Assembly: GCF_002291445.1 (NCBI RefSeq)
Contig: NZ_CP014137.1
Location: forward strand, 2,294,001 to 2,358,000
Length of the DNA stretch: 64,000 bases
Source: Brenneria goodwinii
GTDB taxonomy: Bacteria > Pseudomonadota > Gammaproteobacteria > Enterobacterales > Enterobacteriaceae
Direction of reading: 5' to 3'
In this document: positions 15,182 to 24,577 of the stretch, in pieces
Position numbering within the stretch: the first letter of the stretch is position 1
Layout: each line of letters begins with the position of its first letter
Program-made: the position numbers and the translations under genes
The notes under the pieces: model-generated
What the model saw: only the letters and a program-made list of their open reading frames with translations
What the model was told of the DNA's origin: nothing
Databases searched by the model: none

Positions 15182-17101
15182 TTATTTTTTCACAATATGT
15201 TGCGCCGCATGTTCGCCGGCAATACGGCCGGAATTCAGCGCAAAGCCATTCGCCAATCCCTGATAAGGCGGATAGCCCGGTACGCTATAGAAACCGGCCG
15301 CGTTATTGCCGACCGCATACAGGCCTTCAATGGGTTTCAGATCCGCATTGGTGACCTGCAAATCGGAGTTGACCCGCACGCCGCCCAGGGAGCTCAGGCT
15401 AACCACTACCGCCTTAAACGCATAGAAAGGCCCTTTTTCAATACCGTACGCCAGATATTCAGGATTTTTACCGAAATCCTTATCCTGTTTGGCCTTCACA
15501 TTGCCGTTATAGCGGTCGACGGTGGCTTTCAGGCTCTCCGGCGCGATCCCCATATGCGACGCCAGTTCGGCGATGTCCTTGCCTTTGAATATGGTATCGC
15601 TCTTACCGCCTTTGGTGCCCGCATCCGCCAGCGCGACAAAATCGCCAGGCTTGGGCGGGTTGGCCGGGCCGGCGCCCGACAGCGGGAACGGCATGGCGTT
15701 TTTGCTGAAGGATTGCAGCGTAGGCGTATCGACGACGATGTAATAATTGCCGCCGACCGAATAGGCGACGTTGGCCCAAAACGCGGTATCGTAGATATGT
15801 CCCTCGTTGGCAAAGCGCTCGCCGACCACATCCACCCACAGCAGCGGAGATTTCAGCAGCCAGATCAGCGGGCTGTCCAATGCCGCCGCGTCGCCGCCGC
15901 CGTGATGCGCCTCTTCCGACGGTTCAATGCCGACCAGTTGCGCGGCGTGAATCAATGCGGACTGCATATCCCATTTCGCGCCGCCGGCCGCCCAGGCCAT
16001 TTGCAGCCCTTCCCCCATGTTGGGCCATGCCAGCGGGAAAATGTTCGACGTCAGCATCGCTTCATCCAGCATTTTCTTGTTCGCGCCGAAGCCGCCGCTT
16101 GCCAGAATGACGGCCTTGGCGTGAACGGTTAACTTACCGCCGTCCGCCTTTTCGGCGATCAACCCTGTCACTTTCCCTTTATCATCTTGAATCAGTGATT
16201 TACCAACCGTTTTGGTCATCACTTTACCGCCGAGTTTCTCGAAGTCGGCGTACAACTTCTGATAAGCGGCCTCGCCGCCGTTTTTGATGCGGTGATACAC
16301 ATCCGATTTAATCGGATCGTCAAGGTGCGCCTGCTGGACGGAACTCTGCTTGGCATCGCGCGTTGTCGACACGATTTCCAGTTCCACGCCATGGTTGATC
16401 ATCCAATCGACCGTCGAAGCCGATTTATCGACGATCCTTTTGGTCAACGGCCCGTTGGACAGATATTGGTTATATTCCAGCAACCGCTGCGTCAGCTCGG
16501 CGGCGGTATATTTCATGCCTTTGGCTTTTTGCAGCGACGACTCCACGGCGGTAAAACCGCTGGCCATCCGACCGGCGCCGCCCAGCACCGGCATCTTCTC
16601 AATCACCAGCACGCTGGCGCCTTTTTCCGCCGCCGCCAGCGCGGCGGCAGTACCAGATACGCCACCGCCCACCACAACGACGTCAACGCTGGTTTCCTCA
16701 TCCTGCCCCTGCCGGACGACCTTGCCCTGGTAGCGCGCGACGTCCGCCCCCGCCTGGCGCAAAGCCTCGGAGACGGCTTTCTTCACCGCGTTGCTGGTAT
16801 TCGTCGCGCCGGTCACGCCGTCCACGTTCAAGCTCTGATGCTCGACAATGGCCTTGCCCACGGCCGGACCGGCTTCGCCGCCCAGCTCCGGCGTTTCCTT
16901 GCTGGCATCGACCGCAATATCCTTGATGACGCCTTGCGCATCGACGGTGACCGTCACATTGACCATCCCCTCGTTGCCCTTTTCCGCTGCGCTATACTGA
17001 CCTGCGGTAACCGCGGCCTGGACAGAGCCCATCATTCCGCATGCCAACAACATCATGGCAAGCCGCCATTTATAGGTGCGTCCCCTATTTTTCGTTATCA
17101 T
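15182..17101 (-). CDS. Periplasmic FMN/FAD reductase of the flavocytochrome c / urocanate reductase family
   Basis: A 639-residue flavoprotein with three parts. A signal peptide ends near VQA (residue 29). An FMN-binding domain (about 30-110) carries the DGVTGAT motif, whose Thr receives covalent FMN from ApbE. An FAD domain opens with VVVVGGGVSGTAAALAAAEKG and ends with an AVGNNAAGF motif. No CXXCH haem sites are present, unlike Shewanella flavocytochrome c3. The family reduces a C=C bond in an alpha,beta-unsaturated acid outside the cytoplasm. The conserved His of fumarate reductases in HHTMGG is replaced here (VSLSSLGG), so the substrate is probably not fumarate. It follows the thiolase gene by about 200 bases and has an AAGGTG ribosome-binding site. 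Confidence 0.85.
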   Translation of the reverse strand: MITKNRGRTYKWRLAMMLLACGMMGSVQAAVTAGQYSAAEKGNEGMVNVTVTVDAQGVIKDIAVDASKETPELGGEAGPAVGKAIVEHQSLNVDGVTGATNTSNAVKKAVSEALRQAGADVARYQGKVVRQGQDEETSVDVVVVGGGVSGTAAALAAAEKGASVLVIEKMPVLGGAGRMASGFTAVESSLQKAKGMKYTAAELTQRLLEYNQYLSNGPLTKRIVDKSASTVDWMINHGVELEIVSTTRDAKQSSVQQAHLDDPIKSDVYHRIKNGGEAAYQKLYADFEKLGGKVMTKTVGKSLIQDDKGKVTGLIAEKADGGKLTVHAKAVILASGGFGANKKMLDEAMLTSNIFPLAWPNMGEGLQMAWAAGGAKWDMQSALIHAAQLVGIEPSEEAHHGGGDAAALDSPLIWLLKSPLLWVDVVGERFANEGHIYDTAFWANVAYSVGGNYYIVVDTPTLQSFSKNAMPFPLSGAGPANPPKPGDFVALADAGTKGGKSDTIFKGKDIAELASHMGIAPESLKATVDRYNGNVKAKQDKDFGKNPEYLAYGIEKGPFYAFKAVVVSLSSLGGVRVNSDLQVTNADLKPIEGLYAVGNNAAGFYSVPGYPPYQGLANGFALNSGRIAGEHAAQHIVKK

Positions 17102-17309
17102 AATTTCACCTTTATAGAGATATTTTCATCATGCTAATGCCGCATTTGATTTCTCAATCCTTTATTCTCACTCACTCAAATAACCATATTTAATTTTTAA
17201 TATCAGTGACATAAACGACAAAGTCTTTTATCTGCCGCTTATATATTTTTCCCCGCCGTTATTCCTGATTATATTTTTTCGCATTGCTTACGCTTTCCCT
17301 ACGCTACCT

Positions 17310-18488
17310 TCAAATACGCTCCACAATCATTGCGACCCCCTGCCCGCCGCCGACGCAAAGCGTCGCCAGCCCCAACGTTTTATCTTGTCCAGCCAATGCA
17401 TGTAACAGCGTCACCAGGATGCGGGCGCCGGACGCGCCAATCGGGTGCCCCAGCGCAATGGCGCCGCCGTTAATATTGGTTTTATCCATATCCAGCTTCA
17501 GCTCATGGCCGACGGCGACAAACTGCGCGGCGAAGGCCTCATTGGCTTCCACCAGATCGAGATCGCCTATCGTTAGCCCCGCCCGGCTCAACGCCTGCCG
17601 GGTTGCCGGTACGGGCCCCAACCCCATCACCGCGGGATCGACGCCGCTGACGGCATAGCTACGGATGCGCGCCAACGGTTTAATGCCGCGCTGTGTTGCC
17701 GACCTTTCGCTCATAATCACCAGCGCCGCCGCGCCGTCGTTGATGCCCGAGGCGTTGCCTGCCGTTACCGAACCGGCGGGATCAAAAGCCGGCGACAGCT
17801 TGGCCAGGCTTTCCGCGGTGGTATTCGCCCGCAGGTGCTCATCAACCGCAAACACCGTATCGCCCTTCTTGCTTTTCAGCGTGACCGGAATGATTTCCTG
17901 CTGAAATGCGCCGCGCTCAATCGCCGCCGCCGCCCGCCGCTGGGAAAGCAGCGCCACGTCATCCTGCTCCTGACGGCTGACCTGACAGCGTTTGGCGACG
18001 TTTTCCGCCGTGACCCCCATGTGATAACGGTTAATGGCGCAGAACAAGCCGTCATTGACCATGCTGTCGGTCACCGATTGATCCCCCATTCGGTATCCCC
18101 AGCGCGCCTGGTTGAGTAGATAGGGCGCCGCCGACATATTCTCCATGCCGCCCGCCAGCACCACGTCCGCATTACCGGCGGCAATGCTTTGCGCGGCGAG
18201 AATCACGCTTTGCAAACCGGAGCCGCAGACCATATTAATGCTGGTGGCCGGCGTGGTGTCCGGCAGACCGGCCTGCAGCAGCGCCTGACGCGCGGGATTT
18301 TGCCCCAGTCCCGCCTGAAGCACGTTGCCGAAAATCACCTCGTCGATCGCCGATGACTCAAGCCCTGCCCGACGAATCGCCGCATCCATAACCAATGCGC
18401 CCAGTTGCGGCGCGCTGAAACTGCTCAGGCTGCCGCCGAATTTGCCAATGGCCGTCCGCGCGGCACTGGCGATAACAAGTGAAGTCAT
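17310..18488 (-). CDS. Thiolase (acetyl-CoA C-acetyltransferase)
   Basis: A 392-residue biosynthetic/degradative thiolase that would split acetoacetyl-CoA, or a longer 3-oxoacyl-CoA, with CoA to give acetyl-CoA. It has the nucleophilic Cys in MVCGSGLQS, NEAFAAQ, the catalytic His in GGAIALGHP and the second Cys in CVGGGQG. The start ATG at 18488 has a GAGGA site and begins the conserved ASAARTAIGKFGG; an open frame continues 20 codons further without support. It is the second thiolase of the cluster, and length and sequence resemble AtoB-type enzymes. It is separated from the outer-membrane channel gene by about 130 bases. Confidence 0.93.
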   Translation of the reverse strand: MTSLVIASAARTAIGKFGGSLSSFSAPQLGALVMDAAIRRAGLESSAIDEVIFGNVLQAGLGQNPARQALLQAGLPDTTPATSINMVCGSGLQSVILAAQSIAAGNADVVLAGGMENMSAAPYLLNQARWGYRMGDQSVTDSMVNDGLFCAINRYHMGVTAENVAKRCQVSRQEQDDVALLSQRRAAAAIERGAFQQEIIPVTLKSKKGDTVFAVDEHLRANTTAESLAKLSPAFDPAGSVTAGNASGINDGAAALVIMSERSATQRGIKPLARIRSYAVSGVDPAVMGLGPVPATRQALSRAGLTIGDLDLVEANEAFAAQFVAVGHELKLDMDKTNINGGAIALGHPIGASGARILVTLLHALAGQDKTLGLATLCVGGGQGVAMIVERI

Positions 18489-18617
18489 AAATTCCTCGTT
18501 ATAATAAGAGATACGTTTCCCATTGAAATTAATTTGGCATCCAGCCAAATTAATTAACGAATAAAAAAACCACCGCGTTATTTATATTTTTTTGAAATCA
18601 AAAACTCGCCGCCGATA

Positions 18618-19619
18618 TTAAATACGCCGATACTCAGTGAAGTTAATTAACGGCATACTAAATCCGAGATGAAGGAATGACACATCGGCGTCATTCTTCG
18701 CCCGTAGCGAGAATAACATCCGCGCATTTATCGAGAACGCGCCGAAATCATAGGCCAATAAAGGCCCTGCCAGCACATGCTCCATTTTATTTCCTTCACC
18801 ATAAAAACCAGGAACTGCGGGCACCGTTTTCCCATTAATTTTATCGTCGGTGATTTGCCTGGTATAATTTCCAATTAATCCCAAGGTAAAATTATTAATG
18901 CTTTTGGCGACGGTCATATCCAGATAATAAGTCATACCTGAACGGTAATCGGTTGTCTTATTGGTGGTATTAACATCCAGCAAATTATTAACCGTAATAT
19001 TCCAGCCATCAGCCAGATAAGTTAATGCCAGACTCGGCTCCACCGTCCAATAATCATTGCCGATGGCCGTGGACGCTTTCACATTACGCCTGGCGGACGC
19101 ATCGTAGTCGTAGCAGAATTTCCCATTATCGGCATAGAGGGTCAGCCCGGTTCCCAAATAGTATCCGCCGCCCAAATTCCATGACAGGATAGCCGGCGTG
19201 ATAGCGGTATTAACCATGCCGCTGCTACGCACGACGTCACTGCCGTTTTCATCGCTGACCCGGGTCCGCGCCCATTTATACGGTTGCGCAATGGCCGCGG
19301 CATAGCTCGCGCCCAGCACTTCCCAACCCGGCACCCAAGTCAGCGCCACGACGGAACTGACGTTTGACGCCTTAATGCGTTGTCCGGTCGGCGTCCTGGC
19401 CGTTTTACCCTGCTCATTTTTCAGCTTTCCCCCTTCAGAAGCGACATCCGCCATCAAATACCATCCCGGCGGCGGCAATGCTCCGGCGGCATTGCCCGTC
19501 GTCGCGCCGGGTTGCAGAGGGCTGATGCCCTCCGCCGCAATGGCATGGCCGGCTGTCACAGAGAGATAAAGCGCCATTGCACGAACCATATGCCTGGATA
19601 TTGCTTTAATTTGAGTCAT
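18618..19619 (-). CDS. Outer-membrane channel, MetA phenol-degradation family
   Basis: A 333-residue protein with a signal peptide (cleavage after HAIAA, about residue 29) and a beta-barrel rich in aromatic strand ends. It matches the Phenol_MetA_deg family found in clusters for aromatic or hydrophobic substrates (start GISPLQPGATTGNAAGALPP, then GWYLMADV). The likely role is uptake of the pathway substrate through the outer membrane. The ATG overlaps the stop of the MFS gene (ATGA), so outer and inner membrane carriers are translated together, a strong sign that both move the same compound. Confidence 0.82.
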   Translation of the reverse strand: MTQIKAISRHMVRAMALYLSVTAGHAIAAEGISPLQPGATTGNAAGALPPPGWYLMADVASEGGKLKNEQGKTARTPTGQRIKASNVSSVVALTWVPGWEVLGASYAAAIAQPYKWARTRVSDENGSDVVRSSGMVNTAITPAILSWNLGGGYYLGTGLTLYADNGKFCYDYDASARRNVKASTAIGNDYWTVEPSLALTYLADGWNITVNNLLDVNTTNKTTDYRSGMTYYLDMTVAKSINNFTLGLIGNYTRQITDDKINGKTVPAVPGFYGEGNKMEHVLAGPLLAYDFGAFSINARMLFSLRAKNDADVSFLHLGFSMPLINFTEYRRI

Positions 19620-20971
19620 TCCTCGCTCCCGGTTCCTTCAGTTCCCACGCCGACATCCACCGGCGTGACGTCAATCAGCCAAATCAGCGCCAACGCGACC
19701 ACGCCGACGCCCACCAGCAGCAGATAAGCGCCGGTATAGCCGCCCAGATACGCCAGGCCGAATGCCAAAATGGAAAATGCGAAACAGCGCACCACGGATT
19801 GAATCGGATGCACAATGCCGATGGCGCGAACATAGAGACGGCGGGGAAACTTACTGGCGATCAGCGCAGTGCTTAAGTTGGTGGCGCCCGGCAGGCTGAA
19901 ACCGATCATCAGCATGGAAGCCCACAGCATCACGGCATTATGGGCGAACAGGTTGATCACCACGGATACCATCCACCAGAGGGTGTAAATCAACAGCGCG
20001 CGCTTAACGCCGATGCGGTGATTGAGCCAGCCCCAGCCATACGCGCCCAGCGTACCGAACAGCGCCGAAACCGACATATAGAAGATGGCGGTATTCAACT
20101 CATAGCCCATCTCCATCAGCCGGGGAACAATCTGACTGACGACGCCCACCAGCATGATGTAGATCGCGCCGGTGGCAATCCCCATAAACCAGACATCGCG
20201 CATGCCCAGCAGTTGCCTGACGCTAAGCGGGCATACATAGTTGTCGTGCTGGCGTACCCGCTCGTTTAGCTCGGCCTCGGTAAGGCGTTCATTATCCGGG
20301 GCCATGCCGATATCCTCGGGCTTATTGGCGGCGAACAGCGCCACCAGGACGGCCATGATAAACATCATGATCGAGATGCCCCAGAACCCATGCCTGATCC
20401 CCAGCCAGACGAACAACCCCGCCAGCGTGGGAACGAAAAAGGCGCTGGAAAACGTCTGCCCCACTGTACACCACCCCAACGCCAGCCCCGCCTTACGCAC
20501 GAACCAACTGGTCATGATGGCTGTACCGCCGACATAGGCAAACCCGGTGCCGAAGAAGCAGACGCCCGCGAACAGCAGGGTGAATCCCACCAGCGAGCCG
20601 CACGACCCCAGCAATCCAAAACACAGTCCGCAGGCAATCAGGCAAAAAACGACGTTGAATTTGGCCCCTTTCTTTTCACACAGCCAGGCGCATATCGGCC
20701 CCGCGGGAATAGAGGCCCAGGACGCCGGCGTCGCCAGCGCCAGTAGGGTGCTGTAGTCCAGATCGTAAGTCTGCGACAGCGCGGGCAACATCACATTCAA
20801 GCCGTGGGTCACGGCCCCTGCGGCAAGCCAGAACATGACCGCCTGAAAGACGATAATCGTCCAGCCGCGCATGCCGAAACCGTTGCTATCGGCGACGGCG
20901 AGAGCCGCATCGCTCCGGGTAGAACAATTTGTGGTTTTATCTAACGCCATGGTATTTTCTTGCCCAGTCAT
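19616..20971 (-). CDS. MFS transporter, probable organic-anion carrier
   Basis: A 451-residue major facilitator with 12 predicted membrane helices and a GGTAIMTSWFVRKAGLALG stretch reminiscent of the oxalate/formate antiporter family. It would carry the pathway substrate over the inner membrane. The start ATG at 20971 has a GGGAG site; an ATG seven codons later is also possible. The gene follows the CoA-transferase genes by 66 bases and overlaps the outer-membrane channel gene by four bases. No transported compound can be read from the sequence. Confidence 0.87.
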   Translation of the reverse strand: MTGQENTMALDKTTNCSTRSDAALAVADSNGFGMRGWTIIVFQAVMFWLAAGAVTHGLNVMLPALSQTYDLDYSTLLALATPASWASIPAGPICAWLCEKKGAKFNVVFCLIACGLCFGLLGSCGSLVGFTLLFAGVCFFGTGFAYVGGTAIMTSWFVRKAGLALGWCTVGQTFSSAFFVPTLAGLFVWLGIRHGFWGISIMMFIMAVLVALFAANKPEDIGMAPDNERLTEAELNERVRQHDNYVCPLSVRQLLGMRDVWFMGIATGAIYIMLVGVVSQIVPRLMEMGYELNTAIFYMSVSALFGTLGAYGWGWLNHRIGVKRALLIYTLWWMVSVVINLFAHNAVMLWASMLMIGFSLPGATNLSTALIASKFPRRLYVRAIGIVHPIQSVVRCFAFSILAFGLAYLGGYTGAYLLLVGVGVVALALIWLIDVTPVDVGVGTEGTGSEE

Positions 20972-21037
20972 AAAGATGTTGCTCCCGTGGTGCCGGTGTG
21001 CTGATGCGGCGCCGTTGATCGGTGATGACGTGACCCG

Positions 21038-21682
21038 TCAGGGTTGCATCGTCGTTAAGTTCTCGGCGACGATCAGTTGCGGTTCGACCTGACGTTGAAT
21101 ATCTTCAGGCGTCAATCCTTCCAACAGTTCGACCAGCATCAATCCGTCGCCGGTGACGTCAATCACACACTGTTCGGTCACGATATGGTCGACGCAGCCC
21201 TCGCCCGTTAGCGGATAACTGCATGATTTAACTATTTTTGGCTCGCCTTTCTTGGTGCAAAGCTCCATGGTGATAATCACCTTGCGGGCGCCGTTGACCA
21301 GATCCATCGCGCCGCCCATGCCGAATACCCGGCCGGGCTGCGCCCAGTTGGCCAGATCGCCGTTCTCCGCCACCTGCAACCCGCCCAACACCGTGGCCGC
21401 CAGTTTGCCGGCGCGCACCAGGGCGAAGGATTCGGCGCTGTCGAACGCGCAGGCGCCGGGCACCGGCACAAAACGCAGCGCGGTGGCGTTGGAGAAACCT
21501 TCCACCGCCAGCAGCCCATTGACCAGCGGCCCCATGCCCACCAGGCCGTTTTCGGTATGGAACATCACGCCGGGCGGCGCATAGTCGCTGCACAGGCTGG
21601 GAATACCGATGCCGAGATTGATGACGTCGCCGTCAGAAAAATATTGCGCGGCGCGTTTGGCAATTCTGTCGCGTGCGTTCAT
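21038..21682 (-). CDS. 3-oxoacid CoA-transferase, beta subunit (AtoA-like)
   Basis: The 214-residue beta subunit of a class I CoA transferase. The catalytic glutamate is in HTENGLVGMGPL (about residue 44), and the C-terminal part has GCVDHIVTEQCVIDV. With the alpha subunit encoded just upstream it would move CoA from succinyl-CoA or acetyl-CoA to acetoacetate or a related 3-oxoacid. The start overlaps the alpha-subunit stop codon by four bases (ATGA). The pair resembles both AtoDA and ScoAB/PcaIJ; the context of a beta-keto acid cleavage enzyme and thiolases favours acetoacetate. Confidence 0.92.
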   Translation of the reverse strand: MNARDRIAKRAAQYFSDGDVINLGIGIPSLCSDYAPPGVMFHTENGLVGMGPLVNGLLAVEGFSNATALRFVPVPGACAFDSAESFALVRAGKLAATVLGGLQVAENGDLANWAQPGRVFGMGGAMDLVNGARKVIITMELCTKKGEPKIVKSCSYPLTGEGCVDHIVTEQCVIDVTGDGLMLVELLEGLTPEDIQRQVEPQLIVAENLTTMQP

Positions 21683-22350
21683 AGCCGTTCTCCTTGCAAC
21701 GTCAGGATCTTGTCCACATAGGCGCCGGGGGTGATGATGCTGTCGACGCCGAGCTCATCCACGTCCACCAGCATGTCGGCATCCACCAGCGTCAGGCGGG
21801 AGGCCTTAGCGACCAGCGGATTGAAGTTGCGCATGGTGCCGCGATAGGTCAGGTTGCCGAGCGGATCGGCGGTACGCGCGCGCACCAGACCGATATCCGC
21901 CTGCAGCGCCGTTTCCAGCAGATAGCGCTCGCCGTCTACCATGACGGACTGCTTGCCCTCTTCCACCATCGTGCCGATGCCGGTTTTGGTCAGCACCCCG
22001 CCCAGCCCCGAACCGCCGCAGCGCATGCGCTCGGCCAGACTGCCCTGCGGCACCAGTTCCAATTCAATTTTTCCGGCGGCGACCAGCGCCACCGTTTCGG
22101 TGTTGCGCCCGATATGCGACGCAATCAGCTTGTCCACCAGCCCGTGATGGATAAGACGGCCTATCGTGAGATCCGCATCGCCGGAGTCGTTGGAAATCAA
22201 AGTGAGGTGCCGCGCGCCGCTGTCGATCACGCACTGAATAAGCCGATTAGGCACGCCGTGGTTGGCGAAACCGCCGCACATTAAGGTTTGTCCGTCCCGA
22301 AACAGGCCGATAATTTCATCTGTTGAAGTCAATTTTCCCGGCATCATCAT
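21679..22350 (-). CDS. 3-oxoacid CoA-transferase, alpha subunit (AtoD-like)
   Basis: The alpha subunit of the CoA transferase, about 223 residues, with the GGFANHGVPNRLI signature of class I enzymes and the SNDSGD turn. Three ATG codons in a row (22350, 22347, 22344) follow a GAGGGA ribosome-binding site. The first overlaps the thiolase stop as ATGA; the third has the best spacing, so the exact start is uncertain by two codons. The frame is open further upstream inside the thiolase gene but lacks support there. Tight overlap with both neighbours shows a single transcript. Confidence 0.92.
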   Translation of the reverse strand: MMMPGKLTSTDEIIGLFRDGQTLMCGGFANHGVPNRLIQCVIDSGARHLTLISNDSGDADLTIGRLIHHGLVDKLIASHIGRNTETVALVAAGKIELELVPQGSLAERMRCGGSGLGGVLTKTGIGTMVEEGKQSVMVDGERYLLETALQADIGLVRARTADPLGNLTYRGTMRNFNPLVAKASRLTLVDADMLVDVDELGVDSIITPGAYVDKILTLQGERL

Positions 22351-23516
22351 TCCCTCGTCAGCAGAACCGCCACGCCCTGACCGCCGCCGACGCAAAAGGT
22401 AATGACGGCGTTATTCAGGTGACGGCGTTGCATGTCATAAACGGCTTTGGTCGCCAGAATGGCGCCGCTTCCGGCCAGCGGATGTCCCAGCGCGATCGCG
22501 CCGCCGTTCGGGTTAACCCGATCCGGATCCATGCCGATATCCCGGATACAGGCCAGCGACTGGGCGGCAAAGGCCTCATTCAGCTCCCACAGATCGATGT
22601 CATTGACCGTCAGGCCGGTCTGTCGCAGCAACTTGGCCGTCGCGGGCACCGGCCCCAGCCCCATATAGTTGGGGTCGACGCCGGCGGCGGCATAGCCGCG
22701 GAATACCGCCAGAATTTCCCGCCCCTGCGCTTGCGCCAGCGAGCGTTCCATCACCACCAGCGCGCCCGCGCCATCGCTCATCGGCGAGCTATTGCCGGCG
22801 GTGACGATACCGTCGTCGCAAAAACAGGGGCGCAGTGAAGACAGCGTTTCCAGCGAGCAATCCGGACGCACGGATTCATCGCGCTGAATCACGATTTCCC
22901 GCCCTTTTCGATCCGGCATCGAAACCGGCGTCACCTGTGCGTCAAATAGCCCCTTCTGCCAGGCGTCGGCGGCCAACCGATGGCTGCGCAGCGCAAATTC
23001 ATCCAGTTCGCGGCGGCTGAGTTCATAGCGGCGGGCGATATTTTCGGCCGTGATGCCCATGGAAGGATTGCCCAGCCGATCCGGCGAGGTATGAATATCG
23101 ACAAAACGCGGCGGCTGCACCGAATAGGCTATTTCGGTTTTCTCCAGCGACCAGGTGCGCCGGGAGTCGCTTTCCACGCCGCCAACGACCACGGTTTCGG
23201 CAAATCCGGCCATAATTTGAATCGCGCCATAGGCCAGCGCGTTAAGCGAAGCTGCGCATTGGCGGTCAAGCGTAATGCCCGGAACCGTAATGGGCAGCCC
23301 CGCTTCCAGCGCCACCATGCGTCCCATATTGTTAATTTCATTGTTCATTAAATTGGCAAAGATGACGTCATCAATGCTCTCGGGCGCGATCCCGGCACGG
23401 CGCACCGCTTCCTTCACCGCCTGCGCGCCCAGCCTATGCGCCGGAACCGGCGCCAATACGCCGCGGCACCTGCCGATCGGCGTACGAACCGCCGAAACAA
23501 TCACTGCTTCTTTCAT
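22347..23516 (-). CDS. Thiolase (acyl-CoA acetyltransferase), first copy
   Basis: A 389-residue thiolase with the nucleophilic Cys in DRQCAASLNA, NEAFAAQ, the base His in GGAIALGHPLAGSG and CVGGGQG near the C-terminus. It is clearly different from the second thiolase of the cluster (17310-18488): the active loop reads RQCAAS instead of MVCGSG, which suggests a different chain length or a branched or functionalised 3-oxoacyl-CoA. The start has a GGGGAAAG site and lies 33 bases from the upstream gene. The stop overlaps the CoA-transferase start. Cytoplasmic. Confidence 0.93.
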   Translation of the reverse strand: MKEAVIVSAVRTPIGRCRGVLAPVPAHRLGAQAVKEAVRRAGIAPESIDDVIFANLMNNEINNMGRMVALEAGLPITVPGITLDRQCAASLNALAYGAIQIMAGFAETVVVGGVESDSRRTWSLEKTEIAYSVQPPRFVDIHTSPDRLGNPSMGITAENIARRYELSRRELDEFALRSHRLAADAWQKGLFDAQVTPVSMPDRKGREIVIQRDESVRPDCSLETLSSLRPCFCDDGIVTAGNSSPMSDGAGALVVMERSLAQAQGREILAVFRGYAAAGVDPNYMGLGPVPATAKLLRQTGLTVNDIDLWELNEAFAAQSLACIRDIGMDPDRVNPNGGAIALGHPLAGSGAILATKAVYDMQRRHLNNAVITFCVGGGQGVAVLLTRE

Positions 23517-23549
23517 AATCTTTCCCCGATAAACCGCATAAAGGGATAA

Positions 23550-24389
23550 CTACAGAGGACGAATCCCCAGCATCTTTCTGGCGCTGGCCGGCGTGGCGAC
23601 CTGTTTGCCGAACAGGCGAATGGCCCGCGCGGCGCGTTCCACCAATTGTGGATTGGTGGCTTTTACGCCTTTGCTGAAATAAACGTTGTCTTCCAGACCC
23701 ACTCGTACGTGTCCGCCCAGCGCCAGGGTGGCGAACAGTATCGGCAGATGGTGCTTGCCGACGCCAAAGGCCGACCAGGTGGCGTCAGCCGGAATATGCG
23801 AAACCAGATAGTTCAGGTTCTCTATCGTGGCGGGCATCCCCCCCGGCACGCCGAGACAGAATTGATAATGAAGCGGCGAGCGCAGTTTGCCCTGATCGAC
23901 AAAATAGCCGGCAACGCCCAGCATGCCGCTGTCGAAGATTTCCACTTCCGGCTTGATCGCCCGCTCGGTCAGAATTTCTCCCAGTTTGCCCAGAAACTGC
24001 GGGGAGTTGACGAACACGCCGCCGGGCATCCAGTTAAACGATCCGGCATCCCAGGAGGCCATTTCAATCCCGTCCAGCCGGGAAACGTGTTCCATCCGTT
24101 GCGCGTCACTGGCGCGATAATCGCCGGACGTGGTGCAGTTGATGATTACATCGCAGTCATGGTAGCCGCGCAGCAGGCGCAGGGTTTCAGCGAACTTATC
24201 GCAGTCCATGGTGCCCATGCCCCGATCGTCGCGCATATGGAGATGCACAATGGCGGCGCCCTGCTGCCAGCAGCGATAGGCGTCAGCGGCGATTTCTTCC
24301 GGCGTCAGCGGAATGTGTTCATTGATATCTTTTGGCGTTACCGCACCGGTCAGCGCGGCGGAAATAATGACATCGTTGCCTGTGTTCAT
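23550..24389 (-). CDS. Beta-keto acid cleavage enzyme (BKACE, DUF849)
   Basis: A 279-residue zinc enzyme of the BKACE family. These condense a beta-keto acid with acetyl-CoA and cleave it to acetoacetate plus the shortened acyl-CoA. Family features seen are ISAALTGAVTP at the start, the metal-binding HLHMRD (about residues 49-54), INCTTSG, and EIFDSGML followed by QFCLGVPGGMP. The product acetoacetate is exactly the substrate expected for the CoA transferase and thiolase encoded downstream, so the genes form a coherent path. The residues that set substrate choice in BKACE enzymes cannot be resolved here. The start has a GGGGAAGA ribosome-binding site. Confidence 0.92.
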   Translation of the reverse strand: MNTGNDVIISAALTGAVTPKDINEHIPLTPEEIAADAYRCWQQGAAIVHLHMRDDRGMGTMDCDKFAETLRLLRGYHDCDVIINCTTSGDYRASDAQRMEHVSRLDGIEMASWDAGSFNWMPGGVFVNSPQFLGKLGEILTERAIKPEVEIFDSGMLGVAGYFVDQGKLRSPLHYQFCLGVPGGMPATIENLNYLVSHIPADATWSAFGVGKHHLPILFATLALGGHVRVGLEDNVYFSKGVKATNPQLVERAARAIRLFGKQVATPASARKMLGIRPL

Positions 24390-24577
24390 GGATCTTCCCC
24401 GTTCACAGTTTTTATAATTGTTAAATCAATAGGTTGCCTGTACACATCTGTCGCTCTGACGGCGGTGGGCATTGAGCCGCGCGGCTATCAGGCGCGGTGA
24501 CCGCATGCGCGGCCGCCGCGAACAAAATGGCTATGGCACCGACGTATACGGCAGAGTCAGTCGAGGCCGGCAGGCAC

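Noticed and set aside
15128..17137. Plus-strand reading frames opposite the FMN/FAD reductase gene
   Set aside because: The products are basic, low in recognisable motifs, and mirror the real gene's codon pattern.
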